From Chitinophagaceae bacterium (GTDB taxonomy: Bacteria; Bacteroidota; Bacteroidia; Chitinophagales; Chitinophagaceae): 7,431 nt of DNA. The stretch is taken from NCBI GenBank assembly GCA_003151295.1, contig PLXD01000456.1:17641-25071 (forward strand), written 5' to 3'. Shown piece after piece: positions 1 to 6,490 of the stretch; within the stretch, counting starts at the first letter, position 1; each line of letters begins with the position of its first letter. The notes beneath the pieces are model-generated. The model was not told where the DNA came from, did no database searches, and worked only from the letters and a program-made list of their open reading frames with translations. The translations under genes and the position numbers were made by a program.

Positions 1-972
1 TCCAACCTGGAAGAAGAAAGAGGTCATTACAAGCCTGCGCTGGAGGACTTTAAAGTTTATTATTCCATCAACGATTCCCTTTTTTCCCAGGATAAAAAAA
101 ATGAACTGGCCGGTCTGGAAAGCCGCCAAAAGATCGCCTTGAAAGACAAAGAAATCGCCATCCATAAACTTACGCTGGTTAGTCAGCAACGAGTATTGTT
201 CGGCCTGGCCACAGCATTGGTCTTACTCGGTATCATCGGAAGCCTGTTATTCCGACAGAATCGCCAACGAAAAAGATCGAACACGACACTGATGGTCTTG
301 AACGATCAGCTGGATGGAGCCAACAAGGTAAAAGCGAAGTTCTTTGGAATCCTCAGTCATGATCTCCGAAGTCCCATTGCCAACCTGGTTAACTATCTAC
401 ATCTTTTGAAGAATGATCCCGATCTTCTTTCCGGCGATGACCAGGCCACCTACCGGCAGCAGATCGGTCAATCCGCGGAAGCACTATTGGAAACCATGGA
501 AACGATGCTGTTTTGGAGTAAGGAGCAGATGGAAAATTTCAAACCCAAGATCAGGACGGTCTCGGTAAGTGAGTTGTTTGATTACCTGCAGAAATTTTTT
601 CCGCAGACGCCGCGGGTGGATCTGAGGTTCTACGATGCCGGATCGCTGGAAGTTTCCGCCGATGAAAACTACCTGAAAGTGATCATGCAAAACCTAACCT
701 CCAACGCCATCAAAGCGCTCGGGAACACACCGGACGGTTTAATCGAATGGAAGGCCCGCAAAGAAGCCGGACAAATCATTTTATCCATTACGGACAATGG
801 TCCGGGAATCAGTGCGGAGCAGTTGAGCACCCTCTACCAGGAGAGCAGCGGTTTCAATGCCGGAACCGGCTTTGGGTTTCATCTGATCAGGGATCTGGCC
901 AGGGCTATCCATTTTCAGATCTCGGTTGAGCCGGCCCCCGGTCGGGGAACGACCTTTTTCTTATCTTCCTGA
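1..972 (+). CDS. TPR-containing sensor histidine kinase, 3' part (5' end outside window)
   Basis: This is the C-terminal part of a membrane-bound sensor histidine kinase; the frame is open from base 1, so the true start lies upstream. The first ~45 codons (EEERGHYKPALEDF, then NDSLF) look like the last tetratricopeptide repeat of a periplasmic or cytosolic sensor array. A hydrophobic membrane segment follows at nt ~190-252, then a basic stop-transfer stretch (RQNRQRKR). The HisKA H-box is SHDLRSP, with the phospho-acceptor His at 358-360. The HATPase domain shows an N-box (QNLTSNAIKAL, Asn at 691-693), a G1 box (DNGPGI, Asp at 793-795) and a glycine-rich G2 box (GTGFGF, 862-879). It ends on the usual GTTFFL strand with no receiver domain, so it is a classical, not hybrid, kinase. 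The partner regulator is not visible, so the signal is unknown. The TTG at 139 is not the real start. Family call is firm; ligand cannot be inferred. Confidence 0.93.
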   Translation, partial: SNLEEERGHYKPALEDFKVYYSINDSLFSQDKKNELAGLESRQKIALKDKEIAIHKLTLVSQQRVLFGLATALVLLGIIGSLLFRQNRQRKRSNTTLMVLNDQLDGANKVKAKFFGILSHDLRSPIANLVNYLHLLKNDPDLLSGDDQATYRQQIGQSAEALLETMETMLFWSKEQMENFKPKIRTVSVSELFDYLQKFFPQTPRVDLRFYDAGSLEVSADENYLKVIMQNLTSNAIKALGNTPDGLIEWKARKEAGQIILSITDNGPGISAEQLSTLYQESSGFNAGTGFGFHLIRDLARAIHFQISVEPAPGRGTTFFLSS

Positions 973-1021
973 TGCAGACTGCCTGACAGACGCCAAATGA
1001 CGGGACCGTTGTTTATACGGA

Positions 1022-1900
1022 TCACTGTTTATAAATGACAGGTGTGACTCCGGGGGGACCATACCAGTAGATCGTCTGCAGGTAGTTGGGCAGCCTGGCA
1101 TCATTTTTCGCGCGCGTGTCCGCCAGTATACTCGTTCCATCGGCGGTCATCACCCCGAAATAGCCGATCAGCAATCCGATCGACTCGTTGAAACCACTCA
1201 GGTAGATCCTGGGTCCGTGCTGGTTGTACTCCATCAATAATGCCTGGAGCGTATCGCTGGGAGTATAGGTCACTATGGATCCATTCCTATAGAATATCTG
1301 GCCGTTATCGCCAAACGAAAAAGTCGCCAGATCCGGGTATGCATACATGCCGTCCGTAGGGCCGCCGCCCGTCATCTTATTACTGCTCCAGGAAGTCCCT
1401 TTGACCGATGGGACCGTGGCAGGGCATAGCTGGAGGCTGGGGTTAAAGGTATTGTTGCCGGCTGCGGTGGAGCCCGCTGCTGTGGCGCCTGCCAGACTAT
1501 TCTTATTGGTAATCGTATAGACTTGTTTGTCGCCGGTGAGGGCAAACGATACATTGATGGTTGTATTCCCATTCGTGACGGTGTCGATCGCGGTGATCCT
1601 ACCTATCACGCTGTCCACATCCTGGTAGTTGCCTTCGAATTGCCAGACGAATAGTGCATATACCGACACCGTCGTGTCTCCATTAAACCGCAGGTAACAA
1701 GGCAGGTTATATTGCTGGCTGACCGTAGCGCAGAAGCCTGTCCATTCGGTATTTGCAAAAGAGTAAGCCGATGCCGGGTTATTTCCACCGGAACCTCCTG
1801 TGCTTTTCGCGGTATTGTCTTTCTTACAGCTGATCATAGAGGCCAGGGCCAGGAGCCCACAGGCGATCTTTATACTATTCTTAATCGTTCTACTTTTCAT
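1022..1900 (-). CDS. Uncharacterised lipoprotein, 292 aa
   Basis: I do not recognise the family. The N-terminus is a lipoprotein signal peptide: basic MKSRTIKNSIK, a hydrophobic core, then the lipobox MISC with the lipidated Cys at residue 25, followed by KKDN and a Ser/Gly/Asn-rich linker. The charged residues after Cys resemble, but do not prove, the surface-export signal of Bacteroidota lipoproteins. The mature protein is rich in short beta-strand-like stretches separated by Gly/Asn/Thr turns. It appears to have two halves that each open similarly (NTEWTGFC near residue 50 and GTSWSSNK near residue 170), each followed by strands about a formed or measured quantity (LRFNGDTT / FSFGDNGQ). 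This hints at two lipocalin-like beta domains, which is inference only. The ATG at 1898-1900 is chosen because it gives a complete signal peptide. It is convergent with the kinase gene, 49 bp apart, and has its own promoter. Function unknown. Confidence 0.85.
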   Translation of the reverse strand: MKSRTIKNSIKIACGLLALASMISCKKDNTAKSTGGSGGNNPASAYSFANTEWTGFCATVSQQYNLPCYLRFNGDTTVSVYALFVWQFEGNYQDVDSVIGRITAIDTVTNGNTTINVSFALTGDKQVYTITNKNSLAGATAAGSTAAGNNTFNPSLQLCPATVPSVKGTSWSSNKMTGGGPTDGMYAYPDLATFSFGDNGQIFYRNGSIVTYTPSDTLQALLMEYNQHGPRIYLSGFNESIGLLIGYFGVMTADGTSILADTRAKNDARLPNYLQTIYWYGPPGVTPVIYKQ

Positions 1901-1934
1901 CGTTCAAAATTTAGTCATTACCGTCTAATCCCTG

Positions 1935-1966
1935 CAAACTAAGGCAGCCAGGGAGGAGGGCAAAAA
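1935..1966 (-). promoter_or_regulatory. Bacteroidota-type promoter of the lipoprotein gene
   Basis: Read on the minus strand, TTTTTG (1966-1961) is followed after 18 bases by TTAGTTTG (1942-1935). This matches the Bacteroidota consensus TTG, 17-23 bases, TAnnTTTG, with one mismatch in the -7 box. Transcription would start near 1928, giving a leader of about 28 bases before the ATG at 1900. That leader is AT-rich and has no Shine-Dalgarno sequence, as is normal in this phylum. The match is by eye, without mapping data. Confidence 0.5.
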
Positions 1967-2055
1967 CTACTCGCCGAACGACCATTTAAATAGACAAAGG
2001 AACTTCCCGATGCCGGCTGAAGGGTCCTGATGAAATTGTAGCGGCCATTAAAGCT

Positions 2056-2316
2056 TTATAACCGGATGGAGGCCAGGATGAAAATCAACATGCCCATATT
2101 GCTGGAAATACTGGCTATCAGCATTTCGAAAAATTCGATTCAAAGTAATCGAATGGATCACTTCTGAAAACAAAGATTGTTCTGGCGTTATTCTCCACTT
2201 TCTGATCATAAGTCTTTTCAACGGCAGCCGCGCCTTTGTTCTGCATCTTGATCCATACGCTATCTGGACGCCGCAATGACTATTCGGTTACGTAATGTTG
2301 CAAGGATTGGAGTCAT
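2056..2316 (-). pseudogene. Possible decayed small gene (three broken frames)
   Basis: Three successive minus-strand open stretches look like pieces of one protein. From the ATG at 2316 comes a short frame beginning MTPILATLRNRIVIAAS, which stops at 2260. A second frame, open from 2279 to 2118 (53 residues, no ATG at its upstream end), reads with good protein character: DSVWIKMQNK, then KTYDQKVENN, then RTIFVFRSDPFDYFESNF. A third frame, from about 2129 to the TAA at 2056, encodes a hydrophobic tail, MLIASISSNMGMLIFILA. One or two single-base indels would join them into a protein of about 85 residues ending in a membrane-like helix. I do not recognise the family. Chance open frames of this length are possible, so this is a suggestion and not a firm call. 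Confidence 0.25.
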
Positions 2317-2451
2317 ACGCACAATATAGCAAAAGCCGGAAAAAAAATGGGCGCTTTCTGAAAAGCCACCCTTTTCCAAGGTGCCGGAATTCGATTACTC
2401 ATTGGATAGAAATTGTAGTGTTACTAAGGATGCCCTTAATACTCGATTAAT

Positions 2452-2554
2452 TTAACAAACTTTCTTTGTTAACAAATGGGCCGCCCTGTCTTCTTCTCAT
2501 TGGGGGATTCCAGCATACTCCGGTGTATCAGCCAGAGATGCGCGAACAATTGTT
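2452..2554. repeat. Cluster of AACAAA/TTTGTT palindromes upstream of the 2619 gene
   Basis: An 8-bp perfect inverted repeat, TTAACAAA, 5-base loop, TTTGTTAA, lies at 2452-2472. Its right arm is also the left half of a perfect 12-base palindrome, TTTGTTAACAAA, at 2465-2476. About 70 bases on, AACAATTGTT at 2545-2554 is another perfect palindrome with a related half-site. Repeated half-sites in an upstream region are what a dimeric repressor or activator site looks like, but A/T-rich palindromes arise readily by chance. The next gene starts at 2619, 65 bases after the last one. Confidence 0.3.
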
Positions 2555-2618
2555 AATTTAAGCAGATCTGACAGCATTTAGCGTAAGAATCAGTATTTTT
2601 ATAACATAACCTAACGGA

Positions 2619-3140
2619 ATGCGCATAATATTGGCAATACTTGCATCGATATCTTTCCTTTCACCAAAGGCCCAGATGCATTTGCCAGTCAGCCATTTGA
2701 ACTATACACCATGGTTATTCTCCCCCGATTACAATCAAATAGTTGACAGTAGTCATTCAGATCACAAATGGCATTTCAGTAAATATGCCGGCCTCTCTTC
2801 CGGCTATGGTTTTTTTGCTGGCGGCACAAGCTTTTTATCGGCGCCGGTCGGGCTACAACTAAGTCGTCCTCTGAATAAGAATCTATATGCTTTCGCAGGT
2901 ATTTCCGCAGCCCCTGTCTTTTTTAGCTTCAATCGTTTATTAACAGATCCTGCTTTAAATCCCTCCTATCCCGGCAGTAACCATTCAAACACTTACGGCT
3001 TTGGTTTAAATTCGAGAGTAGAAGCAGGCCTAATGTACGTAAACGATGCAAAAACATTTTCCATATCGGGTAGTATTGGAGTAGACAGGGTCAGTTACCC
3101 GGTTTACCCTTCCAATGGGATGAACACAAAAAAACAATAA
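2619..3140 (+). CDS. Small secreted, probably outer-membrane beta-strand protein, 173 aa
   Basis: A cleavable signal peptide opens the protein: MRIILAILASISFLSPKAQ, with cleavage probably after Ala-Gln, typical of Bacteroidota exported proteins. The mature part alternates polar and hydrophobic residues in strands (LSSGYGFFAGGTSFLSAPVG, then NLYAFAGISAAPVFFSF, then FGLNSRVEAGLMYV and TFSISGSIGV). These resemble the membrane strands of a small outer-membrane beta-barrel or a barrel fragment. Length is short for a full barrel, and the C-terminus (NTKKQ) lacks the usual terminal aromatic, so it may be peripheral or half of a barrel. I have an impression that similar hypothetical proteins recur in this phylum, without a function; that is memory, not a search. 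The ATG at 2619 is taken because it directly precedes the signal peptide. No cognate partner is evident; the TA locus follows about 260 bases later on the same strand. Function unknown. Confidence 0.75.
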   Translation: MRIILAILASISFLSPKAQMHLPVSHLNYTPWLFSPDYNQIVDSSHSDHKWHFSKYAGLSSGYGFFAGGTSFLSAPVGLQLSRPLNKNLYAFAGISAAPVFFSFNRLLTDPALNPSYPGSNHSNTYGFGLNSRVEAGLMYVNDAKTFSISGSIGVDRVSYPVYPSNGMNTKKQ

Positions 3141-3341
3141 AAAAACTTCTTGGATCAATCAATATCTTCCGAACAGGTCTTATTCGTCATTCGCCGCGCC
3201 CTACTTCCCAATACAAAACCTAAAACAAGTTGATTTTCATCATATTGAACCTGGCGAGGTACAAATAAGATACAAAATCTGCCAAAAGAGTTCTCTATAT
3301 TTTCATCAACTTTTCCCACTACCCCTTATTCAAATAAATGC

Positions 3342-3370
3342 AAAATATTCGTAGGAAAACCGAATATTTT
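3342..3370. promoter_or_regulatory. Perfect inverted repeat, probable AbiEi operator
   Basis: AAAATATTCG (3342-3351) and CGAATATTTT (3361-3370) form a perfect 10-bp inverted repeat around a 9-base spacer. It ends about 21 bases before the -7 box of the AbiE promoter, thus covering the place where the -33 element should lie. AbiEi antitoxins are known in Streptococcus to bind inverted repeats in their own promoter and repress it. By position and symmetry this is the natural candidate site here; the assignment to AbiEi is inference. Confidence 0.65.
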
Positions 3371-3391
3371 CAGATTATCCTATTATTTTTC

Positions 3392-3399
3392 TACATTTG
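3392..3399 (+). promoter_or_regulatory. TAnnTTTG promoter box of the AbiE operon (leaderless transcript)
   Basis: TACATTTG matches the Bacteroidota -7 consensus TAnnTTTG exactly. The ATG at 3404 begins only five bases after its last G, where transcription itself is expected to start, so the mRNA would be leaderless or have a leader of only a few bases. No clear TTG is found 17-23 bases upstream; the region there is TATTTTC and lies in the inverted repeat. This box decides the gene start, since an ATG upstream at 3338 would place promoter and operator inside the coding sequence. Confidence 0.65.
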
Positions 3400-3403
3400 T
3401 GTT

Positions 3404-4042
3404 ATGGACGTCACTCAATCCATACAGCAGTATGCATCATACCCAATACCCCATCATTTAATGGCATGGCTCCTCAAAGAATACCGCCAACCAAATGACA
3501 AGATCCATTACCTGATCAAGAACGGAATATTACAGCAGATAAAAAGAGGATTATATGTTGCCGGGCCCAAGATCACCTCCTCAAAGCCCGACCCGTTCTT
3601 AGTTGCCAATCATATCCTGGGTCCAAGCTACGTTTCGTTGGAAAGTGCCTTATCATATCATGGTTTGATCCCCGAAAAGGTATATGAAATAACTTCCGTG
3701 ACAATTAAAGCTAAACGCAGGTTTTCTACCCCTCTCGGCGTATATAGTTATACCCGGCTACCTTTGCCATATTATAGCTATGGTATACGGAGTGTGGAAG
3801 TAGACAGGCAGCATCGATTTCTAATAGCTTCCCCCGAAAAGGCACTATTTGATAAGATTATTACTACTGCAGGGGTAGAATTCAGAAGTAAGGCTAGTGT
3901 GCTTACCTATATAGAAAATGATTTACGTATAGACATAGATACACTCAAAAACCTGGATATATCTATTATGGAAAGCTGGATATCAACTTCACCTAAAAAG
4001 GATTCCTTATCCAGGTTGACTCAAACAATCCAACAGCAATGA
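3404..4042 (+). CDS. abiEi: AbiEi family antitoxin / transcriptional autorepressor
   Basis: Antitoxin of a type IV toxin-antitoxin system, 212 residues from the ATG at 3404. An N-terminal winged-helix region (about residues 8-60: YPIPHHLMAWLLKEYRQ, then IHYLIKNGILQQIKRGLYV) is the usual AbiEi DNA-binding part. 'Ixx-L-xx-G-xL-xx-IxRGLY' is its hallmark. The following region carries the conserved YVSLESALSYHGLIPE stretch and the SPEKALFDK stretch typical of the AbiEi C-terminal domain that neutralises the toxin. In studied AbiE systems the antitoxin does not bind its toxin but counteracts it and represses the operon. Start: an ORF also runs back to an ATG at 3338, but the added 22 residues (MQNIRRKTEYFQIILLFFYICV) would place the promoter box and inverted repeat inside the gene; the later ATG is preferred. 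It overlaps the toxin gene by ATGA. The gene is strikingly AT-rich (30% GC counted over 3901-3960), suggesting horizontal acquisition. Confidence 0.9.
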   Translation: MDVTQSIQQYASYPIPHHLMAWLLKEYRQPNDKIHYLIKNGILQQIKRGLYVAGPKITSSKPDPFLVANHILGPSYVSLESALSYHGLIPEKVYEITSVTIKAKRRFSTPLGVYSYTRLPLPYYSYGIRSVEVDRQHRFLIASPEKALFDKIITTAGVEFRSKASVLTYIENDLRIDIDTLKNLDISIMESWISTSPKKDSLSRLTQTIQQQ

Positions 4043-4908
4043 TCAAAGAATGGCTTGACTCTTACAAACCTGCCGATAGAGACCAGGCAACGGCGGCTCT
4101 ACGCGAAATCATGCAAGCCATTGCACTTGCGGGTCTGTATCGGGCCGGCTTTTATGAAAAAGCAGCATTTTATGGGGGAACAGCACTGCGGATATTTTAT
4201 GGCCTGGATCGATTCTCAGAAGATCTTGATTTTTCTCTTCTAGCCGACGATCCTGACTTTTCCTTTCAACCCTATATGGAAGCCATCATCACAGAATTTA
4301 ATTCCCAGGGAATGCAGGTTTCGATTCGTGAAAAGGTAAAGACCCTGCAAACCAATGTTGAATCTGCATTTTTAAAGTCGGAAACGATCTGGAAGGAATT
4401 GGTGCTGGATGGGATACTTCCACAACAAGGTATGGGACAGGTGGCCAATATTAAGGTTAAAATAGAAGTGGACAAACGGCCGCCTTTAGGTTTTAATACA
4501 GAGGAAAAGTTACTGACGCAGCCTTTCTCCTTTTATGTGAAGTGTTTTACCTTACCCGATCTGTTTGCCGGAAAAATGCATGCCTTGTTATTTCGTAAGT
4601 GGCAGAACAATGTTAAAGGACGTGACTGGTATGACATGGAATGGTATATTAAAAAAGGAACACCCCTAAACCTTTCCCATTTCCTGTTGCGAGCCATAGG
4701 CAGCGGCGATTTGAAGAAAAGCACGATTACCGAAGAAGAATTCAGAGACCTGTTAAGGCAAAAAATAGATTCCGTAAATATGGACAGGGTAAAAGAAGAT
4801 ATAAGACGTTTTATTCCGGATCAGGATCGCTTAAAAATATGGTCACCGCAATATTTTCATGACCTGTCGGAAAAGCTGAAAATCGAGGATGGCAAAAATA
4901 CCATTTAA
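4039..4908 (+). CDS. abiEii: AbiEii/AbiGii-type nucleotidyltransferase toxin
   Basis: Toxin of the AbiE pair, 289 residues, the usual length. It is a DNA-polymerase-beta-like nucleotidyltransferase (formerly DUF1814). Motif I is FYGGTALR (Gly46-Gly47-Thr48) followed by RFSEDLDFSL, giving the catalytic Asp62-x-Asp64 pair. The second half carries Lys179 in AGKMHALLFRK and Asp196 in VKGRDWYDMEWY, matching the family's conserved Lys and Asp motifs. All the key residues I know are present, so it is probably active. AbiEii homologues bind GTP; the mycobacterial MenT relatives add nucleotides to the tRNA acceptor end and so stop translation, and AbiE systems can act in phage defence by abortive infection. 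Its start overlaps the antitoxin stop (ATGA at 4039-4042), implying translational coupling. AT-rich (35% GC over 4741-4800). Its end overlaps or abuts the unknown gene that follows. Confidence 0.95.
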   Translation: MIKEWLDSYKPADRDQATAALREIMQAIALAGLYRAGFYEKAAFYGGTALRIFYGLDRFSEDLDFSLLADDPDFSFQPYMEAIITEFNSQGMQVSIREKVKTLQTNVESAFLKSETIWKELVLDGILPQQGMGQVANIKVKIEVDKRPPLGFNTEEKLLTQPFSFYVKCFTLPDLFAGKMHALLFRKWQNNVKGRDWYDMEWYIKKGTPLNLSHFLLRAIGSGDLKKSTITEEEFRDLLRQKIDSVNMDRVKEDIRRFIPDQDRLKIWSPQYFHDLSEKLKIEDGKNTI

Positions 4909-6172
4909 CGAATACTGTCAAATAAGAATAACCTCCATGCCGAATTTCACTCAATTACGTGTGGTTTGTAAAGAATCTACGTCTCTTTCGACCATTGTTG
5001 TGGATGACTTCTTAATGTATTATGTGGCCCAGCGGGAAGGTCTTGAACGAGAAATGGATCAACGCCTCGCGCGTTTCCGCAAGGTCATAAAGGGATTTCA
5101 GCAAAGCTGGATCAACCTGATCAAGGCGCAGTATGTATGTCATCGGATCTTTAAAAAGGACGGTTTCATTAAAAAATATAGTACCCACGCTGCGGTGAAA
5201 ACGCTGACCACGGAGGAACGGAACTATATCGAACAGCAGTCTGTCGTTCCCTGGAGATACTCATATAGCGTGATTACGGCAAATCCTGAAACCGATTTTT
5301 ATGAAATGGAAGATGTATTCAGCGGGGAAACCTACCTGCTTTATTCCCCATCGGTTTCGCAAATTCTTTCGGAAGGGGCGGTCTCCCTATGGTTCAACCT
5401 CATCGCTTTCAATGGCTCCTGCTGGCAGTCATTCGGTCCTGTCATTAGCTTTCAGGGCTTAGAGCCAGATGATATTTTCTTTTTTGCCACAGAGTTGAAT
5501 CCCCAAATCGAAACGGAGGAAGACCTGATGACGGATGTCGAAAAGAATCCGATTCCGTACCTGATGCTAATCAGTGGATCCCGTTATCCGGTTACCATTC
5601 ACGGCGAAGATGAAATCCTTCAGTTGGTTGCCGAATATCATCTGGAATCCTTTGACAGCAGCGGACTTAAGAAGGACTTTACAGTAGAGTATGCCCAAGG
5701 CGTTTATCGAATCAGGTTGGGCGCCTGGGGTGATCCTCCGCATTTTGCAGCAGCCTATTTTGCAGAAGATCGGAAGATCCTGCTGCTTACTTCCCTGACG
5801 GACCGTGGTTTCCAGTCATTGGTATATCAATTGAACAAAAATGGATTGCTGCTTCCGACCGAACCGGATATCCGCGTGCACCTCTCAATGCTGATTAACA
5901 TTAAGCATATTCTGGGAAAAGAACTGCGACTGAACCCATATGAGGATTTGTTCGTGAGCAAATCGACACCCGTGGAGCATACTGCAATGGATAACCTCAA
6001 CCGGCTGCTTTCCCTGGCCCTCCCCTTCATCAATGCCGGTCAGGAACCCGACGTCCCGGCGCTCGCAAAAGAAGCTGGCGTCGACGAAGAAACAGCGAGG
6101 GAAGTACTAAGCCATACCATCGGCAGGATCAAGACGCTTCAGAACAAAGCTGATAAGAAAAGGAAGAAATAG
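4889..6172 (+). CDS. Protein of unknown function downstream of AbiE, 411-427 aa
   Basis: I do not recognise this family. No signal peptide or membrane segment is seen, so it is likely cytoplasmic. A basic, helical N-terminal portion (to about residue 120: LEREMDQRLARFRK, then IKGFQQSWINLIKAQ) precedes an alternating strand-rich middle containing aromatic patches (DDIFFFATEL, then IPYLMLISGSRYPV). The last ~60 residues look like a small helix-turn-helix-type segment (VPALAKEAGVDEETAREVLSHT) with a very basic tail ending KKRKK, which could touch nucleic acid; this is inference. Two starts are possible: ATG 4889, overlapping the toxin by 20 bases, or ATG 4937 (MPNFTQLR), 28 bases after the toxin stop. 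The later one avoids the overlap; the first has GAGG immediately before it, too close to serve as a ribosome site. No promoter is visible between, so it could be co-transcribed with abiEii, yet base composition is clearly different (68% GC counted over 6001-6060), more like the chromosome. Confidence 0.8.
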   Translation: MAKIPFNEYCQIRITSMPNFTQLRVVCKESTSLSTIVVDDFLMYYVAQREGLEREMDQRLARFRKVIKGFQQSWINLIKAQYVCHRIFKKDGFIKKYSTHAAVKTLTTEERNYIEQQSVVPWRYSYSVITANPETDFYEMEDVFSGETYLLYSPSVSQILSEGAVSLWFNLIAFNGSCWQSFGPVISFQGLEPDDIFFFATELNPQIETEEDLMTDVEKNPIPYLMLISGSRYPVTIHGEDEILQLVAEYHLESFDSSGLKKDFTVEYAQGVYRIRLGAWGDPPHFAAAYFAEDRKILLLTSLTDRGFQSLVYQLNKNGLLLPTEPDIRVHLSMLINIKHILGKELRLNPYEDLFVSKSTPVEHTAMDNLNRLLSLALPFINAGQEPDVPALAKEAGVDEETAREVLSHTIGRIKTLQNKADKKRKK

Positions 6173-6185
6173 CCAAATCATTATT

Positions 6186-6490
6186 CTATTTTCCCCCAGT
6201 ATATTTCTTCTTAAGATTTCTGCTAGTGTGGAAAATGGAACTTATTGCAATGATTCTTTTCCGTTTTTGTATCCGGTATATGATAAGATATGGGAAAACC
6301 TTGATTTTTGTCTCGCGAAAGCCCTTTCTGCGCTCCGTATACCTCTCTAGCGTTTTCTCGATCTGCTGCAATTTCTTTCAATCTCCCGCATGAACCTATC
6401 GCCTAAACCGCTCCATATGTCATCGTACCAATCCCAGGCATCCAAAAGTTCTTTCCGGGCACGCGGCAGAAACTCAATCTTGTAGGTCAT
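6186..6490 (-). pseudogene. RelE/ParE-family toxin gene, frameshifted
   Basis: Two minus-strand frames join into one RelE/ParE-type toxin of about 101 residues. The N-terminal part starts at the ATG 6490-6488: MTYKIEFLPRARKELLDA, then WDWYDD, then GLGDRFMREIE. The C-terminal part reads in the other frame: LQQIEKTLERYTERRKGFR, then KIKVFPYLIIYRI and ISSIFHTSRN. These are the classic family blocks: N-terminal strand and 'A-x-x-W-Y' helix, 'GLG-x-RF', 'FPYxIxY' and the final 'IFHxSRNP'-like strand (here RNL). The frame breaks at about 6371-6380: the run reads GAAAGAAATTG, and adding one A gives REIEKKLQQIEK, a perfect continuation. As it stands, translation from the ATG stops after 47 residues at 6347, before the catalytic-fold second half. 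So it is probably an inactivated toxin (or a sequencing error). It is convergent with the unknown gene, 13 bases away. Confidence 0.8.

Larger units (their letters stand above)
1967..2618. other. Long stretch without an intact gene
   Basis: No intact gene of convincing quality is found here on either strand. What it does hold is listed separately: protein-like but frame-broken sequence on the minus strand at 2056-2316, and a cluster of AACAAA/TTTGTT half-sites at 2452-2554 upstream of the secreted protein gene. A small inverted repeat (GAAAAG, 5-base loop, CTTTTC) lies at 2360-2376, but neither strand has the T-run directly after it that a terminator needs. The length is unusual beside the tight spacing elsewhere, which fits a decayed gene. 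Confidence 0.5.

Noticed and set aside
139..141. TTG at 139 as the kinase start
   Set aside because: The frame is open upstream to base 1 and encodes TPR-like residues, so the gene is simply truncated by the window edge.
973..1021. Bidirectional terminator between kinase and lipoprotein genes
   Set aside because: Only very short stems are seen, with no convincing hairpin or T-run.
1712..1942. Plus-strand frame of 76 codons within and beyond the lipoprotein gene
   Set aside because: Antisense to a gene with a clear lipoprotein signal; its translation has no protein character and it crosses the lipoprotein promoter.
2360..2376. Inverted repeat GAAAAG/CTTTTC as a terminator
   Set aside because: Neither strand has a T-run directly after the stem, and it terminates no nearby gene.
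3338..3403. ATG at 3338 as the start of the AbiEi gene
   Set aside because: It would put the inverted repeat and the exact TAnnTTTG box inside the coding sequence and adds residues unlike the family's N-terminus.
6371..6380. Programmed ribosomal frameshift in the RelE/ParE gene
   Set aside because: GAAAGAAATTG lacks a recognised slippery heptamer, and a plain one-base loss explains the break.
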